The notes: generated by a model not told the origin, from the letters alone. A stretch of DNA of 64,000 nt from Spirosoma validum (GCF_014699035.1 NZ_JACXAA010000008.1:1-64000); one strand, 5' to 3'. Shown: positions 34,674 through 43,537, numbered from the stretch's first letter. Translations and numbers: made by a program.

Positions 34674-35006
34674 TTAGTAGTGATTTACGGTATATTGTTC
34701 GTTGTGCTTACAAAGCTTATCATACTGGGCATGGGTTCCTATCCAGCAAACAAAGAGATGAACCTGGTTCTTGCCAAAGGCATATTTGCAGATCATCCTA
34801 TAGTTATTACCACCAATATCAAATACGACCCGGTTGGTGCCATTGCCCAGCAAATCGGCGGCCCCAAATGTCTCTTTAATCGATTCCGGTGTCTGCCAAT
34901 TGGCAAACTTGACTACGGTGAGCCAAACCTTAAACGAACTTTTACTGCGCGCATTCTTCTCGGCGTAAGCCTCAATCGTCTCCTTTCTGATCAGATGAAC
35001 TTTCAT
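34674..35006 (-). CDS. higB: HigB-family mRNA interferase toxin
   Basis: A 110-residue RelE-superfamily toxin of the HigB group, which cleaves mRNA on the ribosome. Diagnostic segments are SFKVWLTVVKFANWQTPESIKETFGAADLL, split here as SFKVWLTVVKFANW and ESIKETFGAADLL, followed by RVVFDIGGNNYRMICKY and LFVCWIGTHAQYDKL. The antitoxin gene starts one base after its stop, so the pair is translationally coupled. A perfect dyad covers the promoter. Confidence 0.92.
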   Translation of the reverse strand: MKVHLIRKETIEAYAEKNARSKSSFKVWLTVVKFANWQTPESIKETFGAADLLGNGTNRVVFDIGGNNYRMICKYAFGKNQVHLFVCWIGTHAQYDKLCKHNEQYTVNHY

Positions 35007-35028
35007 AAGCTACTGTAAAGATACGAAA

Positions 35029-35051
35029 AAAGTTCACATTTTGTGAACTTT
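35029..35051. promoter_or_regulatory. higBA operator
   Basis: A perfect inverted repeat: AAAGTTCACA-TTT-TGTGAACTTT. It sits just upstream of a TATCTTTA -7-like box and the higB start, the expected place for autorepression by HigA or HigBA. Confidence 0.75.
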
Positions 35052-35072
35052 CAAGATGCATTCATAAGAAGC

Positions 35073-35099
35073 TGTCTCAAGTAGGAGCGTTTATATAAT
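35073..35099 (+). repeat. Hairpin repeat family, copy 8, right stem decayed
   Basis: GTCTCAAGTAGGAGCGTTTA is well conserved, but the right stem reads TATAAT. Confidence 0.6.
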
Positions 35100-35155
35100 A
35101 CAGTGATTTTTTAATATCTGTCTTACACAAACGATCATGCATCGCTGACCTTGAC

Positions 35156-36097
35156 TTAGGCTAAACCCGCAAATCGGGCTTGCAGGAATGATTTATGGCG
35201 CTCCAGAAAGGCCTTCAGCGATTCGGGTTGGATGCCGTAACCGGAAGCCTGCTGGGGGTCAATTTTATAGCCTTCTACGTTCTGCCAGATATAGGGCTCG
35301 ATTCCCCAGTTAAACAAACCGCTTGAAATCGCTTCCTCCTCGGTGAGACTGGTAGCTTCAAAACGTTTGCCGGTAACGGCCGAAAGCGCTTCAGCCACCT
35401 CGGCCATCGTGAGTTTATCCCCCACCAGCGACAGTTCTTTCTGGTTGAATTTCTCCGGCTGGGTAAAGGCTTCAGCGGCAAAGCGGCCAATATCCTCCCC
35501 CGTTAACCAATCGACTTTGGTGTCCGGGGCGATGGGCGTGTTCAGCTTGCCTTGGGCCATCATAGGGAACATGACGGCATCCCGGGGGGGGAGCAGATTC
35601 TCCATTAAATACGGAGGCTTCAGGATGGTCCAGTAGGGGAAGCCCGCGGCTTTCACGGCCTCGATAGCTGCGGCTTTCTCCTGCCAATACAACGGTTCCC
35701 AGCGGCCTTTGTCCCAGTCGACAAAGTGTTCTTGCTCCCCGGCCCGCGCCACCGAGGTATGCACGAACTGCTGCACGCCAGCCGCCTTGGCAGCCGAAAC
35801 TAAATTGATAGCATGCCGGGTTTCCTGCCCCTTATTGCCGGGGTGGCTACCCATTTGTACGGAGAAGACCCCGGTCGCCCCTTGTGCCGCCTTGGTCAAC
35901 CCTGCCAAGTCGTCGAACGTGGTTTCGACCAGCTTGATATTTTTGGCCGTTAAGGCTTGGGAGGCTTCGCTGTTCTTATCGCGCACAATGGCGCGTATGG
36001 CGACATCACCTTTCGCCAATAAGGCCTTAATGACGGCCCCACCCTGGAGGCCGGCGGCACCCGCGACCAGGATGACTGGTTTCTGAATCGGATTCAT
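35156..36097 (-). CDS. NmrA-family NAD(P)-binding protein
   Basis: A 313-residue atypical short-chain dehydrogenase. The N-terminal Rossmann motif is VILVAGAAGLQGGAVIKALL (GxxGxxG), followed by AIVRDKNSEASQAL and QFVHTSVARAG. The C-terminal part contains LPPRDAVMFPMMAQGK and VDWLTGEDIGRFAAEAF. NmrA-like proteins act as redox sensors or quinone/ketone reductases. It is divergent from an HxlR regulator, a pairing often linked to electrophile or quinone response. Confidence 0.9.
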   Translation of the reverse strand: MNPIQKPVILVAGAAGLQGGAVIKALLAKGDVAIRAIVRDKNSEASQALTAKNIKLVETTFDDLAGLTKAAQGATGVFSVQMGSHPGNKGQETRHAINLVSAAKAAGVQQFVHTSVARAGEQEHFVDWDKGRWEPLYWQEKAAAIEAVKAAGFPYWTILKPPYLMENLLPPRDAVMFPMMAQGKLNTPIAPDTKVDWLTGEDIGRFAAEAFTQPEKFNQKELSLVGDKLTMAEVAEALSAVTGKRFEATSLTEEEAISSGLFNWGIEPYIWQNVEGYKIDPQQASGYGIQPESLKAFLERHKSFLQARFAGLA

Positions 36098-36116
36098 GTT
36101 CGTCGGTTAATTTTCT

Positions 36117-36126
36117 GTAAATTTAC
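36117..36126. promoter_or_regulatory. Candidate HxlR operator
   Basis: The palindrome GTAAATTTAC lies in the 67-bp divergent gap between nmrA-like and hxlR-like genes. HxlR proteins bind such short dyads; the assignment is inferred. Confidence 0.35.
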
Positions 36127-36164
36127 GCCGAGCTGGTTTACAAAAGATGCCAGTTACCTAAAGG

Positions 36165-36515
36165 ATGCCAGATATACAACCGGACAAAGCCGCCGTTGCC
36201 CAGCAAATACGCCATCTTCAGGATACCCTCTACGTAGTCAACGGAAAGTGGAAGCTCCCCATCCTGGTCGCTGTTCACCAAGGCAACAGCCGCTTCCGCG
36301 ACATCCAGCGGAGCGTGCAGGGTATCACCACCAAAGTCTTATCGATGGAACTCAAGGCCCTGGAACAGAACAAGCTGGTGGTGCGGAAGGTGTATGATAC
36401 CTCGCCCCCCACCGTAGAGTACACGACTTCTTCGTATTGCGATACCTTGCAGACCATGATTCTGGAAATGATTGCCTGGGGTAAAAACCACCATGACCGG
36501 ATTCGGGAAGAGTAA
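36165..36515 (+). CDS. HxlR family transcriptional regulator
   Basis: A 116-residue winged-helix protein of the MarR-like HxlR family: GKWKLPILVAVHQGNSRFRDIQRSV, seen in parts as GKWKLPILVAV and NSRFRDIQRSVQGIT, followed by VLSMELKALEQNKLVVRKVY, then a beta-wing (PPTVEYTTSSY). It probably regulates the divergent NmrA-like reductase gene. A decayed second copy lies directly downstream. Confidence 0.9.
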   Translation: MPDIQPDKAAVAQQIRHLQDTLYVVNGKWKLPILVAVHQGNSRFRDIQRSVQGITTKVLSMELKALEQNKLVVRKVYDTSPPTVEYTTSSYCDTLQTMILEMIAWGKNHHDRIREE

Positions 36516-36557
36516 GGGGTTGGCATCACTGCCACCAGCACGGCGAATTTGACTTCT

Positions 36558-36825
36558 CTTCGAGGTGATTAATGGCAAATGCCCATAATTATATTGGTAT
36601 CCACCGGCAATAATCGGTTCATTGATATTCAGTACAGTATTCCTAGCATTACGAGGTACTGGCGAAGAAACTTAAAGAGTTGGAAGCGCATAAGCTCGTT
36701 AAGCGAGCCATCGTAGGAGATTACCCCGAGAAGGTAGTGTATACGCCGACACGTTAACGCCCTTGATCTATGCCATGAAGGATTGGTGGTTTAACCACCA
36801 GAACAAAATTTTCTCCGACGAGTAA
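36558..36825 (+). pseudogene. Second HxlR regulator, frameshifted remnant
   Basis: Pieces in three frames follow the HxlR pattern in order: VINGK, MPIIILVSTGNNRFIDIQYS, IPSIT, then VLAKKLKELEAHKLVKRAI, GDYPEKVVYTPT, and finally IYAMKDWWFNHQNKIFSDE before TAA. At least three small frameshifts break the frame. It is the remains of a distinct HxlR paralogue next to the intact one. Confidence 0.75.
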
Positions 36826-36846
36826 GGGTATATTATCCATCTCTTG

Positions 36847-36895
36847 AAACGCCCTATTTATTGATACGTAAACTCCTACTGGTCTCATGTTGGAG
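36847..36895 (+). repeat. 49-bp dispersed repeat, identical to 1504-1552
   Basis: A second exact copy. It overlaps hairpin repeat copy 9 at 36882-36908 (GTCTCA...TGAGAA). The remainder of 36909-37142 holds nothing recognisable apart from the upstream region of the NHL gene. Confidence 0.85.
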
Positions 36896-37142
36896 GGTTT
36901 GTTGAGAATAATTCAACAACGGTTTCCGGGCGGTGCGGCCTCCAGTGTTAGCCCAAAACACACCCCAATCCCGCCATTGGCACTCAGCATGACCGCACGC
37001 TCACCATTTTTGGGGAGTGCATCACTATCCTGCTTACCTTTAAGTGGGCATCTGTCCGGCTGAACCAACTTACCTCGACTTGTTTCAAGCGTTGCTCAGG
37101 GGAGCAGCGTTGACTCGTTTTCACTACCAATCAGACAATCGA

Positions 37143-39032
37143 ATGACTTTATTTACCTCGACAAAACGAGCGGTGCCGCTCGGACTGGGCTTGGTCCTGT
37201 GGCTCTACTGTAGCAGCCTCACCCTGGCTCAGGTGATCACCACCGTGGCAGGGGGCAATGGGTATGGCGCAGCACCCACTCAGCTTAGCCTACCCTACGG
37301 GGTGTGGCTTGACGCAGCCGGCAATCTGTATGTGGGGGATTATTCCAATAACCGGGTGCAGAAATTTCCCCCCAACGCCAACTCGGCCACCCCCGGGGTG
37401 ACCGTGGCCGGGGGCAATGGACAGGGCGCAGGCGCTACTCAGCTAGTTCAGCCATCGGGGATATTTGTGGATGGGGCGGGGAATCTCTACGTGGCGGATT
37501 CCTTTAATAACCGAGTGCAGAAATTTCCCCCAAACGCCAACTCAGCCACCCCCGGGGTGACCGTCGCCGGGGGCAATGGGCGGGGGGCGGCCGCTACCCA
37601 GCTTGATTATCCGCAGTGCGTGTTTGTGGACGGGGCAGGTTATCTGTTTGTGAGTGATTTCTACAACCACCGGGTGCTCAAATACCCCCCCAACTCCAAC
37701 TCGGCTACCCCTGGGGTGACCGTGGCCGGGGGCAATGGACAGGGCGCAGCCCCTACCCAGCTAAACCAGCCAGTAGGGGTGTTTGTCGACGGGGCGGGCA
37801 ATCTGTTGGTAAGTGATTATGTCAATAACCGGGTGCAGAAATTTCCTCCCAACTCCACCCAGGCCAGCACCGGGGTAACGGTCGCGGCCAACCAACTAAA
37901 CCAGCCAGTAGGGGTGTTTGTCGACGGGGCGGGCAATCTGGCCGTCTGTTCTTTTTCCCAGGTTCTGGTTTACCCCCCCAATTCCACCTCAGCCACCGCG
38001 GGGGTGGTCGTGGCGGGGGGGAACGGACAAGCCCTGACTAGTCCAGCGGGCATCTTTGTCGATGCCCAAAGCAATTTGTTTGTCGTTGAACGCTTTAACT
38101 ACCGGGTGCAAAAGTATGCCTACCCGCCCCTGATCACCAGCCAGCCCGAGGCTGGCCCGGCCGTCTGCGCAGGCTCGAGCGTGACGGCTCAGGTGGGTGC
38201 CATTTCCACCTATCCGGGTCTGAGCCTGAGCTACCGGTGGTACTCCAGCAGTGGGCCCCTGTCGGGCCAGACCAGCCCCACCCTGAGCGTCACTGGGCGT
38301 CCCGATTTGAGCTACTACGTGATGGTCACCAGTAGTAACGGACTATCCACCAGCTCCGAGGGGTTCTCCCCGCTGGTGCTCCCCCGACCCACGGTTCGGC
38401 TGGTGGCCAGTGGTCCGCTGAGCGCGGCTAACCCCAGCGTCACCCTGACCGCTTCGGGGGCGGCTACTTACCAGTTTAGTCCGGGCGCTAGCCAGGTGGG
38501 GAACGGCCCCACGGCCACGGTAACTTCACCCGGACCGTATTTAGTCATCGGTGCCGGTGCCAATGGCTGCTTCAATACAGCTTCGGTAACGGTCGACCAG
38601 CTGCTAGGTCCTGATCTGACGCCTTTGCTCTATGCCCGGCCCACCATCGTTAACGCGACCACTCCGGTCAGTGTGGTGGTGGACTTAGTAGAGCTGAACG
38701 GGGTGGCCACCAGCGGCCCCCTCAGCTTGAAGATCAGTCAGCAGGCCGGACTCAGCTTGAGCCTGCCGGCCAGTGCCACCTCAGTGGGTGGTCGTCCGGT
38801 GAGCAACAGCGCCTGGAGCCTGAGCGGTCCCTCGGGGGGCTACTACACGCTGAGCAGTCAGCAGGTGATCAGCGGGGGCGGCCTGCTGAGCGTGGGCTTG
38901 ACGGGCCGCTTCAGCGGGGTGGGCAGTACGGGCAGCCTGGCCATCAGCGGTACGCTGGTGGGGGGGAGCGGGGGCGAGCAGAAGGCCACCAACAACACCG
39001 ATGCGGATCGGCTGGAGTATTTTCAGCCGTAG
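37143..39032 (+). CDS. Secreted NHL-repeat protein with Ig-like C-terminal part
   Basis: The ATG at 37143 gives a signal peptide (PLGLGLVLWLYCSSLTLAQ). The 629-residue product has six NHL-type blades of about 53 residues (residues about 31-325), each with VAGGNGQGA, TQL..P.GVFVDGAGNLYV, D..NNRVQKFPPN. The fifth blade is shortened. Six blades would close a beta-propeller. The remainder (about 330-629) resembles Ig/PKD-like beta domains (AVCAGSSVTAQVG, SLSYRWYSSSGPLSGQ) and lacks an obvious T9SS sorting domain. NHL propellers mediate protein or carbohydrate binding at the surface. The high GC in this gene contrasts with its neighbours. Confidence 0.85.
   Translation: MTLFTSTKRAVPLGLGLVLWLYCSSLTLAQVITTVAGGNGYGAAPTQLSLPYGVWLDAAGNLYVGDYSNNRVQKFPPNANSATPGVTVAGGNGQGAGATQLVQPSGIFVDGAGNLYVADSFNNRVQKFPPNANSATPGVTVAGGNGRGAAATQLDYPQCVFVDGAGYLFVSDFYNHRVLKYPPNSNSATPGVTVAGGNGQGAAPTQLNQPVGVFVDGAGNLLVSDYVNNRVQKFPPNSTQASTGVTVAANQLNQPVGVFVDGAGNLAVCSFSQVLVYPPNSTSATAGVVVAGGNGQALTSPAGIFVDAQSNLFVVERFNYRVQKYAYPPLITSQPEAGPAVCAGSSVTAQVGAISTYPGLSLSYRWYSSSGPLSGQTSPTLSVTGRPDLSYYVMVTSSNGLSTSSEGFSPLVLPRPTVRLVASGPLSAANPSVTLTASGAATYQFSPGASQVGNGPTATVTSPGPYLVIGAGANGCFNTASVTVDQLLGPDLTPLLYARPTIVNATTPVSVVVDLVELNGVATSGPLSLKISQQAGLSLSLPASATSVGGRPVSNSAWSLSGPSGGYYTLSSQQVISGGGLLSVGLTGRFSGVGSTGSLAISGTLVGGSGGEQKATNNTDADRLEYFQP
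37237..38117 (+). repeat. Tandem DNA repeat encoding six NHL blades
   Basis: Units of about 160 bp are highly similar at DNA level. The stretch ending GGGGCGGGCAATCTG is exactly duplicated over more than 40 bp near 37761 and 37895, marking a recent unit duplication or deletion. Confidence 0.85.
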
Positions 39033-39202
39033 GGATGTTACTACCGATTTCAGCGCCTAGCGAACAAAACGGCCAACCCGAGACCCAACGTGAGCCTAGT
39101 TGGTAATTAAGCTTTGGGTCTTTGTTCCCCTGATAGGCCAAAGCGCTGACCTAGTTTCTCTGTCCGCTTCAAGAGTTGAGGAGTACAAACTGGGGGTTCC
39201 TG

Positions 39203-39227
39203 TCTTATTAAACGCCCATTTTGAGAG
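39203..39227 (-). repeat. Hairpin repeat family, reverse copy
   Basis: Plus strand TCTTATTAAACGCCC then TTTTGAGAG, the reverse complement of the repeat. The rest of 39033-39482 holds no gene. Confidence 0.55.
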
Positions 39228-39482
39228 GCAAAATTGGGTTGGCATAGCTAATTGACTAAACCAACTTGACTACGTTTGCTCGTTTGCAACTGCACGGCAA
39301 CGGCCGACCGTCGACGACCCGGAGCCACGCCCATTAGATAAAAAAGGAGGTTAAAGAGGGGTTGGGCAGCTACTGATAAACAGCAGCATGAATGAGAATA
39401 ATTGCCTCAAAACAAGTCGAATTAACAGGTGGTTAGGAGATTGCTTTCAGTGAACAATCTGTTGGCGATACTTAATCAACCT

Positions 39483-40679
39483 ATGAGACAACAATCCATT
39501 TCGTTACTCTTCAGCGCAGCCGCTTTGCTGGGGGCACTGCCATCCAGCGCCCAGAACGATTATCAGAACACAGTCAAAGACGGCTACTCCGTCAACGTAT
39601 TCAAGCCCCAGCAGGTTGATGCCACAACTGAGCGCGTAGCGCAACTGAAAGCCCCCGCCGGTTTTAGCGTCACCACGTTTGCCGAAAATACGGGTAACCC
39701 GCGCATGCTGGTAGTGGCCTCCAACGGCGACGTGTACGTGTCGGACCGCACGAAAGGAACCGTTATGCTGGTGCGTGATGCGAACAAAGACGGCAAGGCC
39801 GAACTGGTTAAAGACGTGGCTCAGAAAGCTGACCTGCACGGGCTGGCCCTGCGCGACGGTAAGCTCTACATAACCTCCATTCGGGAATTGTACGTAGCCG
39901 ACATCAAACCCGATGGCTCCCTGAGCGACTTAAAAACCCTTTACAACGATCTGCCCGACGCGGGGCAACATCCGAACCGCACGATCAATTTTAGTCTTGA
40001 TGGGAAGCTGTACCTGTCAGCGGGCAGCACCTGCAATGCCTGCGACGAGCGCAATAAAGAAGCGGCCACCCTGCTTCAGATCAATACCGATGGCTCGGGG
40101 CGCCGGGTATATGCCAAAGGCCTTCGCAATACCATCGGGTTTGGCTGGCACCCCGTCACAAAGGCACTGTGGGGATTCGATCACGGCATCGACTGGCTGG
40201 GGGACGAAGATCAGCGGGAAGAACTCAACGAAATTAAAGAAGGGGCCGACTACGGCTGGCCTTACGTATATGCCAATGGGAAGCTGCCTCCCCACCCGCA
40301 ACCAGCCGGCGAAACGCCCAAACAGTATGCCTCAAAAACGACGAAGCCCGTTCAGTTGTACGATGCCCACGCTGCTCCTTTGGGCATGGTTTTCAATAGG
40401 GGCCGCAGTTTTCCGAACCAATACCAGAACGACGCTTTCGTGACCATGCACGGCTCCTGGAACCGGGCCAAACCGTCGGGCTACAAAGTGGTGCGAGTGC
40501 GTTTTGATGAGCAAGGCCGAGCCACGGGCATCGAAGATTTTGTGACGGGCTGGTTAGTCAACGGCAACAAGGAACAGTTTGGCCGGGTGTGTGGCATTGC
40601 GCAGCATACCGATGGGTCGTTGCTGATCACCGACGATGCCAACGGGGTAATTTACCGGGTAGCGTATTCGGGCAAGTAA
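39483..40679 (+). CDS. Secreted PQQ-dependent sugar (sorbosone/glucose) dehydrogenase-like protein
   Basis: The ATG at 39483 (rather than GTG 54 nt upstream) yields a signal peptide (SISLLFSAAALLGALPSSAQ). The 398-residue body is a six-bladed propeller of the soluble glucose/sorbosone dehydrogenase family: APAGFSVTTFAENTGNPRML, NRTINFSLDGKLYLSAGSTC, AKGLRNTIGFGWHPVT, and FDHGIDWLGDEDQREELNEI. Members oxidise aldoses using PQQ and calcium in the periplasm. Whether this one binds PQQ cannot be told. A strong hairpin terminator follows. Confidence 0.88.
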   Translation: MRQQSISLLFSAAALLGALPSSAQNDYQNTVKDGYSVNVFKPQQVDATTERVAQLKAPAGFSVTTFAENTGNPRMLVVASNGDVYVSDRTKGTVMLVRDANKDGKAELVKDVAQKADLHGLALRDGKLYITSIRELYVADIKPDGSLSDLKTLYNDLPDAGQHPNRTINFSLDGKLYLSAGSTCNACDERNKEAATLLQINTDGSGRRVYAKGLRNTIGFGWHPVTKALWGFDHGIDWLGDEDQREELNEIKEGADYGWPYVYANGKLPPHPQPAGETPKQYASKTTKPVQLYDAHAAPLGMVFNRGRSFPNQYQNDAFVTMHGSWNRAKPSGYKVVRVRFDEQGRATGIEDFVTGWLVNGNKEQFGRVCGIAQHTDGSLLITDDANGVIYRVAYSGK

Positions 40680-40688
40680 GCTAAGGGG

Positions 40689-40733
40689 GCCGAGATAGCA
40701 GCGAAGTATCACCCGCTTCGACGCTATCTCGGC
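40689..40733. terminator. Terminator after sugar dehydrogenase
   Basis: Arms GCCGAGATAGC (40689-40699) and GCTATCTCGGC (40723-40733), with additional pairing of GCGAAG with CTTCG. The rest of 40734-41249 shows no gene. Confidence 0.75.
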
Positions 40734-41249
40734 TCTACTGTCTATAATTCCGACAACAAAGTTTATTTATCTAGTAACCGTATGCCTTTAGCTATGCTCA
40801 GTGCTATTATTTTAAGATAGCCTTAGCCGGACTTCTATCTTGGATAACTCACAAATATGAGCAACCGCACTACCAGGGCAGGCCCTGCCGAGATGCTTTA
40901 ACTCGTATGTCAGCTAAAATCGCCCGGCGGCCCGCTATCAATCGATGTAAGCCTCTGGGGGGCCTTTGAACTCCAAATTCAGCAGGGTGGCCTGTACCAT
41001 TGAAATCAGGGAAAAGTGAGACTGGTTTTAGGTGACAGAGGAGTAGAAAACAGCCAGAAATTCATCGATTAAGAAAGATCTGCACCGCAATTACCATCCA
41101 CTACCAATCAACGACTTGCTCAATCGAGTGGATTACGCTTAGCTAGTCTAAAGTCAAGAAAGCCTCTTTGTTTTGGCCCAAAATGTCCGATGGTTGGCTC
41201 GAATGAACGGCGAATATCCCCTACTTTTACGGCCTCACTCTACTAGACT

Positions 41250-42212
41250 ATGGCTCTCACTCAACAAGTCATCTTTGTTGTACCGCCTTTTGTCCACGTG
41301 TTGGATCTGACCGGACCCGTTCAGGTCTTTTACGAAGCTGTTGAGTATGGGGCTCCGTATCAATTACGGTACTGCTCGTTCCAAAATCAGCTTACCAGCT
41401 CAGCGGGCCTGGCTTTAGGGCCTGTCCAACCTTTTACCCAGGTGATCCCTCAACCCGGCGATCTGATCGTTATCCCCGGCATGGACATGGCTTATATTCG
41501 GTCTGAAGAATTTAAAGCGGAGTACGATTTTCTAAACTGGCTCCGTGAGCAGCACCGACAGGGCGTTATTATATGCTCGGTCTGTACTGGCGCATTTTTA
41601 GTAGCCCAGACGGGCCTGCTGAATGGCCGAAAATGCACCACCCACTGGAAGCGCGTGGAAGAACTGCAAACGACCTATCCACGGGTCGTTACCCTGCACG
41701 ATCAATTATTCGTCCAGGATGGTGGTCTCTATTCCAGTGCAGGGATAACAGCTGGTATTGACCTGGCGCTGGCCATTCTGGAAGAGCAGCAAGGGCCCCT
41801 GTTTGCGGCAAAGATAGCTCGCGAGTTGGTCGTGTATCTACGGCGCGGCCCCCACCATTCCCAGAAAAGCATTTACCTCGATTACCGCAATCACATGAAT
41901 GTGGCCATTCATCACTTGCAGGACTGGCTGATTGCTAATCTGAAAACCAGGGTCACGTTGGAAGCACTAGCCGAAATAGCTGGAATGAGTAGTCGCAACC
42001 TAACCCGAACGTTTCGAAAAGAGACGGGTATATCCATTCATGACTATACTACGCAGCTCCTGCTAGAACGGGCTCGTACCCTACGGCACAATCCGGGAAT
42101 GACGATGGAGGCCATTGCCGAACAGTGTGGCTTTCAGGATGCCCGCCAGTTGCGCCGAATCTGGCAGAAAGACGAATCCAAAAATAGCACCAACGCTTAT
42201 AGCTTTACTTAA
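41250..42212 (+). CDS. GlxA-type regulator (DJ-1/PfpI domain + AraC HTH)
   Basis: A 320-residue protein. The N-terminal DJ-1/PfpI-like domain (about 5-190) has the nucleophile-elbow-like Cys in ICSVCTGAFLVAQTGLL. The C-terminal AraC/XylS domain (about 210-315) has LEALAEIAGMSSRNLTRTF and EAIAEQCGFQDARQLRRIW. GlxA regulators sense metabolites through the amidotransferase-like domain. It is followed by a stand-alone DJ-1 family gene 10 bp downstream, which is most likely co-transcribed. Confidence 0.93.
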   Translation: MALTQQVIFVVPPFVHVLDLTGPVQVFYEAVEYGAPYQLRYCSFQNQLTSSAGLALGPVQPFTQVIPQPGDLIVIPGMDMAYIRSEEFKAEYDFLNWLREQHRQGVIICSVCTGAFLVAQTGLLNGRKCTTHWKRVEELQTTYPRVVTLHDQLFVQDGGLYSSAGITAGIDLALAILEEQQGPLFAAKIARELVVYLRRGPHHSQKSIYLDYRNHMNVAIHHLQDWLIANLKTRVTLEALAEIAGMSSRNLTRTFRKETGISIHDYTTQLLLERARTLRHNPGMTMEAIAEQCGFQDARQLRRIWQKDESKNSTNAYSFT

Positions 42213-42222
42213 CTCTACTCGA

Positions 42223-43089
42223 ATGAACCTCATTCTTCCTGTCCGTTTTTACTTATTTGTTGCCAGTTGGCTCGTTATGGCCGTTAATTCTCTTGGGGCA
42301 CAGAAATCGATGATGAAAGCAACTCTGATGGCGTACTACGGCGAACCCTGCGGCAGTGGCTACCATGTAGAGCGATACCAAAAGCCCTGCCATTGTCAAC
42401 AAAGCGGTATGGCCTTTATGCAACGTAGCGCTCCCTTGATGGACACCCTGACGCAACACTCAACGCAAGCTAAAAAGCGGAATGTAGCCATTTTTATTCA
42501 TAATGGCGTTGAGATTCTGGACTTTGCTGGCCCCAGTGAGGTGTTTGCTTCAACAGAGGGGTTCGCGGTTTACACTGTCTCGTTGACCAAAGAACCGGTC
42601 ATCAGTCAGGGATTCATTAAAATAATCCCAACCTATAGTCTGACCGATTGCCCCAAGCCTGACATTGTGGTTCTACCGGGAGGCAAAACTGGCCCCTTCA
42701 TCGAGAATAAACCACTCATTGACTGGATAAAACACACAGCTACTCAGGCCGAGGTAATGCTATCGGTTTGTACCGGTGCCGGGCTACTGGCCAAAGCAGG
42801 CCTGCTGGATGGCAAGCAGGCCACTACCTTTCATTCTTACATTGAATCCCTTCAGCGAGCCACACCCAACGCAAAGATTCTAGCCAATACTCGCTTTGTC
42901 GATAACGGACAAATTATCACAACGGCGGGCGTTTCGGCCGGTATTGATGGTGCCCTGCACGTGGTGGCCAAATTAAAAGGGCAGGCTATTGCCCACCAAA
43001 CCGCTCGCTACATGGAGTATGATAAGTGGAAGCCCGAGGAAGGCCTCATCGTGAATCCATCGAATAAGGGCGCGGTAGAGAATAAATAA
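42223..43089 (+). CDS. Secreted DJ-1/PfpI family protein
   Basis: From the ATG at 42223 (10 bp after the GlxA stop) the product starts with an export segment (FYLFVASWLVMAVNSLGAQ), unusual because most DJ-1 proteins are cytoplasmic. The DJ-1/PfpI domain (about 85-275) includes FIHNGVEILDFAGPSEVF, the reactive Cys in LSVCTGAGLLAKAGLL and AGVSAGIDGALHVV. Between the signal and this domain is a Cys-containing linker (GEPCGSGYH, KPCHCQQSG). It may be a periplasmic glyoxalase/deglycase-like or chaperone-like protein, or a sensor paired with the GlxA regulator. Confidence 0.85.
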   Translation: MNLILPVRFYLFVASWLVMAVNSLGAQKSMMKATLMAYYGEPCGSGYHVERYQKPCHCQQSGMAFMQRSAPLMDTLTQHSTQAKKRNVAIFIHNGVEILDFAGPSEVFASTEGFAVYTVSLTKEPVISQGFIKIIPTYSLTDCPKPDIVVLPGGKTGPFIENKPLIDWIKHTATQAEVMLSVCTGAGLLAKAGLLDGKQATTFHSYIESLQRATPNAKILANTRFVDNGQIITTAGVSAGIDGALHVVAKLKGQAIAHQTARYMEYDKWKPEEGLIVNPSNKGAVENK

Positions 43090-43537
43090 CCATGGCTAAA
43101 GAGTATCTCAGGCGTGGATTATAATGGCTTGAAACCTTGACAGAAGGTCATTTACTATGCTCTCCCTGAGATCCGGCCGAAACTGGCCCTGAGTCACCTC
43201 ATTGGCTGTCAGTTGGACATAGGCCATGAAACCGCTCGAGGTCATCTCAGGTCCCTGATGGCCTGTTGCTTTGCGCCAATCATTTTGAATGGGAGGGTAG
43301 GCAAATTCATTGTTTATTGCCAGCAGCGTTACTAAATAAAGGGGGATTCACGGTAGACATTCATTTAGCGATTGGGAATCTCTTTTTCACCTGAAAGAAC
43401 CGAAAATAGGCTACAACCTGAACCTATTTTGTTTCAAGGTTGGGAGCCTTTATTGAGAAATCGCAGAAGCGGCTCAATTGCCGATAGAAATATTTTCTGT
43501 CAAACTCCATCAGTTATATACGAATGTTAATAGCCGC
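43090..43537. other. Intergenic region with hairpin repeat copy
   Basis: A hairpin repeat copy lies at 43431-43459 (GTTTCA...TGGGAGCCTTTAT...TGAGAA) in the convergent gap. The preceding 340 bp show no convincing gene. Confidence 0.6.

Noticed and set aside
37237..38117. Repeat region considered as CRISPR or microsatellite
   Set aside because: The units are in frame and encode NHL blades, so the repeat is coding.
40900..41250. Gap before the GlxA gene checked for a riboswitch or small RNA
   Set aside because: No conserved aptamer core or strong paired structure besides the terminator at 40689-40733 was visible.
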